Assembly: GCF_051020975.1 (NCBI RefSeq)
Contig: NC_135043.1
Span: forward strand, 1,736,001 to 1,800,000
DNA: 64,000 nucleotides
Source of the DNA: Osmia lignaria lignaria
Taxonomy: Eukaryota > Arthropoda > Insecta > Hymenoptera > Megachilidae
Direction: 5' to 3'
Shown: piece after piece, positions 8,747 to 15,393 of the stretch
Layout: each line of letters begins with the position of its first letter
Position numbering within the stretch: position 1 is the first letter of the stretch
Translations under genes and position numbers: made by a program
The notes under the pieces: generated by a model
Told to the model about the DNA's origin: nothing
The model's database searches: none
What the model saw: the letters and a program-made list of their open reading frames with translations, nothing else

Positions 8747-8873
8747 ATCTATTTAGTAAAAATATACTTTATGCATCTTAATGTTGTTTTACCTAGAACG
8801 ATTATATGTGTAACGTTTGTGTTTCATATTCCAATGTAGGAGATACAAAGGAATGTTCTTCTATTTCAAAGAC

Positions 8874-9160
8874 ATGAGGGAGTAGGGCGAAATCCATGTT
8901 TACATGCAGACACGTGTCGATGTGCAATCTGGTACAGGTAGAGAGAGCATCGTCGAGACAGACTTTTGGTCACGTTTTGCTTGGATGCCTCTTTGACGCC
9001 TTGCTGACGCGGTTAACATGAGGGGGGTAGGGTGAAATCCATGTTTACAGGTAGACACGTGTCGATGTGCAATCTGATACAGATTGAGCGAGCATCGTCG
9101 AGACCTACTTTCGGTCACGTTGTTGCTCGGATGCGTATTTGATGGCTCGGTCACGAATTG
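8874..9160. repeat. Two tandem 144-bp copies
   Basis: ATGAGGGAGTAGGGCGAAAT at 8874 recurs as a close variant at 9018. Both are followed by CCATGTTTACA, GACACGTGTCGATGTGCAATCTG and GAGCATCGTCGAGAC. Divergence is roughly 10-15% by eye. The palindrome GACACGTGTC occurs in each copy. Confidence 0.85.
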
Positions 9161-9359
9161 CATCCCGCGTGCCCGCCACCACCACCGCGTGCCCGCCTAC
9201 GCCGCGCGCCGCCGCTGCCCCGCCGCCGCCGCCGCGGAGAAAAAGGGTTAATCGCGGTTAAAGCGCGTTATCGCCGCGGAGAAAAAGGGTTAATCGCGAT
9301 TAAAGCTCGTCTATGGCCGCGGCTAAAGCGCGTTCACGTCGCGGACAAGCAGCTTTTCC
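9161..9359 (+). promoter_or_regulatory. GC-rich upstream region of the ATPase gene with 42-bp repeats
   Basis: A CCG-rich tract (about 9169-9235) is followed by two 42-bp direct copies, at 9230-9271 and 9272-9313. Both begin CGCCGCGGAGAAAAAGGG, continue TTAATCGCG and end in TTAAAG-containing variants; a third partial copy follows. They lie immediately upstream of a TATA box and could be activator sites. Confidence 0.5.
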
Positions 9360-9365
9360 GCAACC

Positions 9366-9371
9366 TATAAA
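9366..9371 (+). promoter_or_regulatory. TATA box of the ATPase gene
   Basis: TATAAA in CAACCTATAAAGAGG, 46 bp before the ATPase ATG. The spacing is similar to that of the TTTATAAA boxes of the small minus-strand genes. Confidence 0.55.
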
Positions 9372-9411
9372 GAGGCTGAATCATTAAATATATGGTTATT
9401 ATATAGACGAT

Positions 9412-10104
9412 ATGCGTTTCGCAAAGCAGCCCCTGTCTATCCTTATTCTCGATGTAGACGAGAGGACAACACGCATGGACGATCGTCGGCGACGACACGG
9501 ACCCCTCTTGCCGAATACGATACGTGGTATAATTTGCGGTCCATCGAACTGCGGTAAAACGAACGTCGCAATCAGTCTGATCGAGAGCCCGAACGGTGTA
9601 AGATTCAATAACGTATATGTATACTCAAAATCATTGCAACAACCGAAGTACAAATATCTCGAACGAATTTTGACAAACGTTCCTGAAATCGGATACTTTT
9701 CATTTTCAAATAATACCGAAGTCGTGCCACCGAACGAGGCGCTGCCCGATTCGGTGTTTATATTCGATGACGTTGCATGCGACAAGCAAGACGTGATAAG
9801 AGAATATTTCGCTATGGGCAGGCACTCGCGCGTGGACTGTTTTTATCTCTGTCAGACTTACGCGAGAATACCGAAACACCTAATTCGCGACAATGCCAAC
9901 CTTTTGATCGTGTTCAAACAAGATGGCACGAATCTACGCCACATTTATAATGATCATGTAAATACAGATATGTCGTACGAAAGTTTTTGTAAATTGTGCA
10001 CACAGTGTTGGGAACAGAAGTATGGTTTCGTAATAACCGACAAGGATAGCTCGATGGAACGTGGTCGTTACAGAAAAGGATTTAACGAATTTGCCGTTTT
10101 CTGA
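9412..10104 (+). CDS. Polinton genome-packaging ATPase (A32/FtsK-HerA type)
   Basis: A 230-residue intact protein. Walker A is GPSNCGKTN (about residues 43-51) and Walker B is VFIFDDVACD (about 114-123). A conserved Gln follows in FYLCQTYARIP (about 145-155), and a C-terminal region has YNDHVNTDMSYESFCKLC. This pattern is that of the ATPase shared by Polintons, virophages and nucleocytoplasmic large DNA viruses, which pumps DNA into the preformed capsid. The start is the ATG at 9412, 46 bp after a TATA box; a second ATG at about 9475 (MDDRRRRHG) is also plausible and would be closer to the family N-terminus. The next gene begins 52 bp after the stop. It is one of the few genes here without any lesion. 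Confidence 0.9.
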   Translation: MRFAKQPLSILILDVDERTTRMDDRRRRHGPLLPNTIRGIICGPSNCGKTNVAISLIESPNGVRFNNVYVYSKSLQQPKYKYLERILTNVPEIGYFSFSNNTEVVPPNEALPDSVFIFDDVACDKQDVIREYFAMGRHSRVDCFYLCQTYARIPKHLIRDNANLLIVFKQDGTNLRHIYNDHVNTDMSYESFCKLCTQCWEQKYGFVITDKDSSMERGRYRKGFNEFAVF

Positions 10105-10156
10105 AACGGTAAGTCCTTCGATAGAACGCTTAGCGAGTAGACGTCTTCTCTTTGCA

Positions 10157-11230
10157 ATGGATAATAGTAATATTAAAGAATCGAGTAAAGTTGCAAATGC
10201 TATAGCTAAAACAAGCGATGCTATACGCAAAAAACGCAGAGCTCTCAAATCGGAGAGCATCGACGAAGAGAGAGTCATCGAAAAACGATTGAGACCCGTG
10301 GTAGAACCGCTGGAACGAATTATCGAGAATATGTCCGCGGAATTGCCACATTCAGACACGATCGATATAAAATCCGAGTCGACATTCCCAACTTTGAATA
10401 TTAAAGAACCACAAAAATTGACGTCAACTCCTTTTCTTAACCCTCAAAGCACACAAACTGCAAGAGCACGCATTTATTCCGAACCTGGCACATCTTCGAG
10501 TGAACGGTCGGTGGATGTGACGAAAGATCGCCCCGATTTTCATCGTGAAGAATCGATACATGCCGTTGATACGTACGGCGACAGCGACGAGAATCTTAAT
10601 GTTTCTATGCAGCGAATTTTGGACAAGCCTAGCGAAAACATACGTAGCCATTACACGGAAAATTTGGGGCCGTTGGCGGCTAAATACATTCAATTACTCT
10701 TTACCGATCGTGAGAAGAAGATAGATGACGTGTATGGAGTATACGTACAACGCAACAAATTAATGCTTGGAAGTTCAGTTTTCGACGTAAACAAAAACGA
10801 CGATGTGATTATTAATGGAGTGAGGTACAGAGGAACAACTGGTTTGTACGAATTACTATTTATGAGAATGCCTGATGACACCTTGTTCAACGATGCTGAT
10901 TTACACAAATACGCGGAAATATTAAAGTCGTCGAACGCTCATAGACGCAGCCATATCTCGTCGGGGCTTGTGAAAAGTAACAAGGGTTACAAGTATAAAT
11001 ATATCATTGCAAAATTGCTTAAGAGCGAGCGGCGTGGAGGCAATCTGATACCGTTCGATATGGTGGCTAACGATAACGCGGTGGACTACGTGCACTGGAA
11101 TGACCCAAACGAGCTCGTCGATAGATTACTTCTTCTCGTATCCTCGAAATCCGCAGGACATACGGGGCATGACAACGAGATCGTTTCTATTATCGAAGAA
11201 TTTCGAGAAGCCGGGTTGATTATAAATTGA
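10157..11230 (+). CDS. Conserved Polinton protein (DUF8207-like), unknown function
   Basis: The open frame extends back to a codon at 10061, but the ATG at 10157 (MDNSNIKESS) avoids overlap with the ATPase and fits the family. It encodes 357 residues from that start. The first 90 residues are helical and charged (KKRRALKSESIDEERVIEKR, likely coiled coil). The middle is low-complexity and S/T rich. The conserved part follows: DDVYGVYVQRNKLMLGSS, VIINGVRYRGTTGLYELLF, LHKYAEILKSSNAHR, and the end SAGHTGHDNEIVSIIEEF. I recall this as a recurrent protein in arthropod and other animal Polintons (DUF8207). Its position between ATPase and integrase is typical. No lesion was seen. Confidence 0.75.
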   Translation: MDNSNIKESSKVANAIAKTSDAIRKKRRALKSESIDEERVIEKRLRPVVEPLERIIENMSAELPHSDTIDIKSESTFPTLNIKEPQKLTSTPFLNPQSTQTARARIYSEPGTSSSERSVDVTKDRPDFHREESIHAVDTYGDSDENLNVSMQRILDKPSENIRSHYTENLGPLAAKYIQLLFTDREKKIDDVYGVYVQRNKLMLGSSVFDVNKNDDVIINGVRYRGTTGLYELLFMRMPDDTLFNDADLHKYAEILKSSNAHRRSHISSGLVKSNKGYKYKYIIAKLLKSERRGGNLIPFDMVANDNAVDYVHWNDPNELVDRLLLLVSSKSAGHTGHDNEIVSIIEEFREAGLIIN

Positions 11231-11263
11231 CACGTTCGTAAAGCATGATGTTAGTGCACAAAC

Positions 11264-12127
11264 ATGAAGAAGGTGAAGAGCAATCATATCACGGACGAGA
11301 AGATACAGCTGGTCAACGAGTTGCATGCGCCAGCGGGACGTAACTTTAGACGTAGACGAGTTATTGTACGGGGTTACGATGATCTCTGGCAAGCGGATCT
11401 TGTAGAGATGCGACAGTATGCACGAATCAACAGTGGCCATAATTACATACTCACCGTCATCGATGTCTTATCTAAATACGCTTGGGCCGTAGCAGTGAAA
11501 ACGAAAAATGGAAAAAACGTTACGGATGCATTTTTAAACGTTTTGAATGATGGAAGAAAACCGAAAAATCATCAAACGGATAAGGGAAAGGAATTTTATA
11601 ATACAGAATTCCAAAATCTTATGAAAGAATACGATATAAATCATTACTCTACGCACAGTGTAATGAAAGCATCGATAATAGAACGTTGGAATGGGTCGTT
11701 GAAAAACGAAATGTGGAAAAAGTTCACGCTTAATGGAAACTACGCGTGGACAACCGTCTTACCGAGGCTGGTCTCAGATTATAATAATAGAAGGCATCGT
11801 ACGATTAGAATGCGCCCCGTCGACGTAACACCGGAACATGCAGACAAACTCTTATCGTCCGTATATTCTAACATAAAGATTGCAGCTCCGGCCAAGTACA
11901 AGGTCGGTGATTACGTGCGAGTTAGTAGATACAAAACCTTATTCGCAAAGGGTTATACGCCGAATTGGACAACTGAAATTTTCACAATTATTAAAATTCA
12001 ACGAACAAATCCTGTAACGTATCTCTTGCAAGATATGCAAAAACAACCGTTGGTTGGCAGGTTCTACGAATATGAGCTACAAAATGAAAAAAATTGCGAT
12101 GTATACATAGTGGAGAAGGTTCTATAA
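11264..12127 (+). CDS. Polinton DDE integrase, C-terminus truncated by stop
   Basis: A 287-residue frame with a retroviral-type integrase core: first Asp in LWQADLVEM (about residue 44), NYILTVIDVLSKYAWAV, second Asp in HQTDKGKEF (about 106), and Glu in SIIERWNGSLK (about 139). An SH3-like region follows with YKVGDYVRVSRYKTLF and WTTEIFTI. The catalytic D-D-E set is complete. The N-terminal His/Cys zinc finger usual in retroviral integrases is not visible. The frame ends at TAA 12125-12127 just after YIVEKVL, the first strand of a chromodomain whose remainder is still readable downstream. Gene start 33 bp after the previous stop; start ATG in ACAAACATGAAG. It would insert the element DNA ends into the genome. 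Confidence 0.9.
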   Translation: MKKVKSNHITDEKIQLVNELHAPAGRNFRRRRVIVRGYDDLWQADLVEMRQYARINSGHNYILTVIDVLSKYAWAVAVKTKNGKNVTDAFLNVLNDGRKPKNHQTDKGKEFYNTEFQNLMKEYDINHYSTHSVMKASIIERWNGSLKNEMWKKFTLNGNYAWTTVLPRLVSDYNNRRHRTIRMRPVDVTPEHADKLLSSVYSNIKIAAPAKYKVGDYVRVSRYKTLFAKGYTPNWTTEIFTIIKIQRTNPVTYLLQDMQKQPLVGRFYEYELQNEKNCDVYIVEKVL

Positions 12128-12211
12128 CGAAAGGGAAATAAAGTTTTCGTCAAATGGTTGGGGTTTGATTCTACACACAATTCATGGATAGGAGCGAACA
12201 ATATTTTGTAA
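12128..12211 (+). pseudogene. Chromodomain remnant cut off from the integrase
   Basis: Twenty-seven codons in the integrase frame after the TAA at 12125-12127 contain chromodomain signature residues, VFVKWLGFD and SWIGANNIL, ending at TAA 12209-12211. One nonsense change therefore separates the integrase from its chromodomain, which in this family is thought to guide insertion to particular chromatin. Confidence 0.8.
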
Positions 12212-12547
12212 TCTATATTTAAAAATGTTTGTAATTATGCAGATTATGTGAATAAATAATTTTTCGGCTTTATTCTGTGTTTACTTTTATTACAGGGGAA
12301 TGTTATTTTATAAATGAATGGAGGTTGGTCTAAGAATAAATTATATTGATAATTTTGAATACTTTTTAATACATAATACATAATACAATACAATAATACA
12401 TTATATACAATTCGCTGGGGAGTGGAGGCTATAACAGACAAAATAAAACTCGCATTAGGTAAAATCTAATAAATTAAAGACATAAACGGACGGGCAACTC
12501 ACATCAGCATCTCCTCCAACTGGCATCGGATTGCATTTATTGACCAC
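12212..12547. other. 3' region of integrase and tail of small-gene module A
   Basis: AATAAA at 12251-12256 probably ends the integrase transcript. 12430-12502 is homologous to introns 2 and 3 of gene C at 14632-15196 (minus strand: donor GTGAGT, acceptor CTGTTATAG), but it lies after the stop of gene A. 12523-12543 is a 21-bp exact copy of polymerase-gene sequence at 18486-18506. Confidence 0.5.
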
Positions 12548-12895
12548 TTAAATTTTCCGCGTATGGTAGACATGGTGATACACATCAATATCTCCCCAAA
12601 TAGGGCCCTCATCTATTTCTTCATCAAACAGAGCCCTCAAATCGAATAAGCCTTCATGATTCGGATTCCAACCTTCGGCCCACATTAACATCTGCCTGAA
12701 CCGATGGTCTGCTCGCTTCCGGCGCACTTCGATGAATCTTTTTATTGGCACTAATCCTAACCTTTCAGCTTTTAACAAACAACTAGTTAAAAATAAAATT
12801 AACACACCAAGACAAGTAATCGTTAAAGACTACTTACAGTACTGCTCAATAAGTGCCTTAAAGGCAAGTAGTTCAAATCGCGGAACGGTGGCCAT
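12548..12895 (-). CDS. Small spliced gene A, unknown function
   Basis: Minus strand. Exon 1 is 12838-12895 (ATG at 12893-12895; 19 codons, starts MATVPRFELLAFKALIEQY). A 69-bp intron follows (12769-12837, donor GTAAGT, acceptor TTGTTAAAAG, phase 1). Exon 2 is 12548-12768 and ends in TAA. The product is 92 residues: a leucine/alanine-rich N-terminal helix, a basic middle (EVRRKRADHRF) and an acidic, aromatic C-terminus (WNPNHEGLFDL, EEIDEGPIWGDI). It is a paralogue of genes B and C: same exon-1 length and style, same intron phase, same promoter. A TTTATAAA box lies 69 bp upstream of the ATG. No family was recognised. The 85-residue frame at 12548-12805 is exon 2 plus intron read-through. Confidence 0.55.
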
Positions 12896-12963
12896 CGTAA
12901 ACTGAATAACGCGAAACGAGCAGCGAATAACGAAATGAATAGTGGATAATGAAAACTCATCGG

Positions 12964-12971
12964 TTTATAAA
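12964..12971 (-). promoter_or_regulatory. TTTATAAA promoter box of gene A
   Basis: On the minus strand the context is GGAGGGGGTATTTTC, then GGTGCTTTATAAACCGAT. The same arrangement precedes genes B and C at matching positions, so it is a conserved promoter and not chance AT richness. Confidence 0.65.
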
Positions 12972-13134
12972 GCACCGAGAAAATACCCCCTCCAATCCTA
13001 ATACATCCAAACACTAGACTTTCAGCATCTCGCGAAACTGCAAATTTGCAAAAACTCCGAATCGGGCGCCTCTCTCTCTCTCACATGAAATTGCAAGGTT
13101 CGCAAGAACTTGAACATTGCAAAGAATAATTTTA

Positions 13135-13605
13135 ATATCGCATTAACAATTTTACAATTTTATTTTCATATTACATTAATGAAGTAGGGGGAAGGGTGAG
13201 GCAAAGAATAAATTACAGTAATAACGATTATATAACTTTGTCATATTATTTATTTTATTATATTGTTACAAGTACGGGGATGGGTGTGGCAAAATAAATT
13301 ACATTGATAATGATTATATACTTTCATTTTATCTTTATAACTTTATTATATTATTAAAATAAGTATGGGGTGTGACAAAAAATTCTTTTATTTTATTATT
13401 ACTATATATTTATTTTCTTACCGATATTTTATAACTTATTAAAGGAAGTATGGGAAAGGGTGTGGCAAAACTAAATTACATCGATAGCGGTTATATATAT
13501 AATTTATTATATTTTTATATTATGTATATTCTTATATTATTATTATTATTATATTATATTATTATTATATTATTATATTATTATTATATTATAATCATCT
13601 TCCCC
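13135..13605. repeat. AT-rich degenerate tandem repeat, about 85-90 bp
   Basis: Units starting near 13182, 13270, 13362 and 13441 share AAGTA-GGGG-AAGGGTGTGGCAAA followed by AATTACATTGATAA and a TATATAA-rich tail. The right end (13530-13594) is an ATT-type microsatellite. The repeat is related to units at 14341-14560. Confidence 0.75.
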
Positions 13606-13698
13606 GCCTTCGGCTATAACAGATAAAATAAAATATCGATTAATACATAGTAAAAATCTAATAAAACAAAAAAAAACGGGCAAGTAACTCACGTCCAA

Positions 13699-13968
13699 CT
13701 ACTCCCGGAACAACTGCGGCAAGTAAAAATTTGCTTCCGCCCTTACTTTCGCGCAATTCCGCCGCCTCTCTATTCGCTCCCGGCGAATATTTGGGAAATT
13801 ACTTATATGTACATAGCCCATTGATCGCAGGGCAGCGGCTGTTAACAAAAAAACGAATTAAAAACAAATAAAATCTATGCACTAAAAGTAATTATTGAAA
13901 AACTACTTACGCTGAGAGGCAATGAACGCCTCTAATGCTAGAATTTGCAAATTTGTTAATTTTTCCAT
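13699..13968 (-). CDS. Small spliced gene B, unknown function
   Basis: Minus strand. Exon 1 is 13911-13968 (19 codons, MEKLTNLQILALEAFIASQ). A 72-bp intron follows (13839-13910, donor GTAAGT, acceptor GTTAACAG, phase 1). Exon 2 is 13699-13838, ending in TAG. The product is 65 residues, very basic in the centre (NIRRERIERRRNCAKVRAEA). It shares promoter, exon-1 length and intron phase with genes A and C. The homologue of the second intron of gene C is still present downstream (13613-13692), but the stop comes 9 bp before its donor and the phase no longer fits, so B may be a shortened version of a longer ancestor. No family was recognised. Confidence 0.5.
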
Positions 13969-14013
13969 TGTAATGGTATAATGGTATAATGGTATAAACG
14001 CCGCGTTGATGCG

Positions 14014-14021
14014 TTTATAAA
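14014..14021 (-). promoter_or_regulatory. TTTATAAA promoter box of gene B
   Basis: The minus-strand context is GGAGGGAGATGATTCC, then TTTGCTTTATAAACGC, 46 bp upstream of the ATG. Between box and ATG there are three copies of an 8-9-bp unit reading ATGGTATA on the plus strand (13973-13996). Confidence 0.6.
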
Positions 14022-14126
14022 GCAAAGAGGAATCATCTCCCTCCATTTCTAACAATGAAAACAGCTGACACATTCTGAGAATAATCTGCCAGATATCTTA
14101 CATGTTTGTAACACCTCGGAATCGAC

Positions 14127-14252
14127 ATGAAATTAAAAGGTTTGCAAGAACTCGAAACCCTGCATGCGTATAAAGATACTTGGACCAGCGAACACGTGCG
14201 AGTTAGTGAATACAAAGCCTTCATGCATTCGCAGCTTCGCCCGCTCTTATAA
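14127..14252 (+). pseudogene. Small frame containing a relic of integrase sequence
   Basis: A 41-codon frame starting MKLKGLQELETLHAYKD. Its second half matches integrase DNA: ACGTGCGAGTTAGT occurs exactly in both (here at about 14192 and in the integrase at about 11914). The following 20 bases are similar, giving VRVSEYKAF against VRVSRYKTLF. The first half recurs at 13086 (short, stops early) and 15311 (open), as part of each duplicated module, upstream of the promoters of the minus-strand genes. It is probably not functional. Confidence 0.4.
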
Positions 14253-14340
14253 ATAAAAAAACTTCGAGAATTTGAATCCCGATTTGCACCATGTTTCTAA
14301 GTTCGGGGGTTTGGGCTGGGCGTTGACGGGTCAGTCAGGA

Positions 14341-14580
14341 CATGTCCTTATAGATTATATTATTGGGAAGGGTCAGGCAAAATAAATTACATTAATCACG
14401 ATTATATAATTTTATTTTCATAGATTATATTATTGGGAAGGGTCAGGCAAAATAAATTACATTAATAACGGTTATATAATTTTTATTTTCATATTATATT
14501 ACATTAATGAAGTATGGGGAAGGGTGAGGTAAAGAATCAATTACACTAATAACGGTTATATATAATTGTATATGTGTTAT
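14341..14580. repeat. AT-rich tandem repeat, 70-bp period
   Basis: TAGATTATATTATTGGGAAG at 14351 is repeated at 14421, with GGTCAGGCAAAATAAATTAC after each. A third, diverged unit starts near 14508. It belongs to the same repeat family as 13135-13605. Confidence 0.8.
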
Positions 14581-14631
14581 AAACTAGGAATATACGTGTT
14601 ATAAACTAAGAGTATCAACTAGGAATATATG

Positions 14632-15196
14632 TTATAAACTAAAAGTATAAACTACGATGGTGGCGGGGGAGGGAATATCTACCACCATTCCGGCTATAAC
14701 AGATAAAATACACATTAATACACAGTAAAATCTAATAAATCAAAACAAAAACGGATTGGCAACTTACATCGATTTCCTCCCCAAACAAATATCGGAGGTC
14801 GAATACTTTTGATGGTGGCGGGGGGAATATCTACCACCAGTCCGGCTATAACAGATAAAATACACATTAATTCACAGTAAAATCTAATAAATCAAGAATA
14901 AAAACGGATTGGCAACTTACATCGATTTCCTCCCCAAACAAATATCCATGTCGCCGCCCACCGCGATTCAAATTCGTGGCGCCGCTCCTGCCGCTCCTTG
15001 CACTTTGCGTGCAGCGCCGCGACCTTCTCCCACCGCATTATCTCGAATCGCTGCATCATTTTTGCTGTTAAGATGAAAAAAACAACTAGTTAAAAATAAA
15101 TAAAATTTACACACTACGGGTAATTGTTGAAGACTACTTACGATTATGTTCCATAATGGCCATAAACGCCAGATTCTCTAGCCGTGGCACGCTCAT
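14632..15196 (-). CDS. Small spliced gene C with four exons, unknown function
   Basis: Minus strand. Exons are 15142-15196, 14921-15064, 14768-14845 and 14632-14693, with introns of 77, 75 and 74 bp. All introns have donor GTAAGT, acceptors CTTAACAG or CTGTTATAG, and are in phase 1; the frame is continuous to TAA at 14632-14634. The product is 112 residues. It starts MSVPRLENLAFMAIMEHN, has a basic, helical exon-2 region (VAALHAKCKERQERRHEF) and then a duplicated block: GLVVDIPPATI and GMVVDIPSPATI, with WIFVWGGNR and PIFVWGGNR at the ends of exons 2 and 3. Exon 3, its intron and the start of exon 4 arose from a tandem DNA duplication of about 155 bp (14655-14812 and 14813-14955). The consistency of phase and splice signals argues for a real gene. 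No family was recognised. Confidence 0.6.
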
Positions 15197-15238
15197 TGTT
15201 ATCAGCAAATAATGAATAGTAAAACGAACGCGCGTCGG

Positions 15239-15246
15239 TTTATAAA
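15239..15246 (-). promoter_or_regulatory. TTTATAAA promoter box of gene C
   Basis: The minus-strand context is GGAGGGGATGTTTTC, then AGTGCTTTATAAACCGAC, 43 bp before the ATG. It is nearly identical to the gene A promoter. Confidence 0.65.
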
Positions 15247-15393
15247 GCACTGAGAAAACATCCCCTCCAAACTCTAAGTCCTGAGATGAGTAAGAACTCC
15301 GGTCTCTCTCTCATGAAATTGCAAGGTTTGCATGAACTCGGAACCCTACAGGCTTATAAAGATACTCGTGGAGCAAAGAATAAATTATGTTTT

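Noticed and set aside
9934..10359. Minus-strand 141-codon frame across the ATPase/unknown gene boundary
   Set aside because: It is antisense to two better supported genes with family motifs.
12823..13014. Minus-strand 63-codon frame starting MFGCIRIGG
   Set aside because: It covers the promoter and first exon of gene A in another frame; the shared promoter and splice layout better explain this segment.
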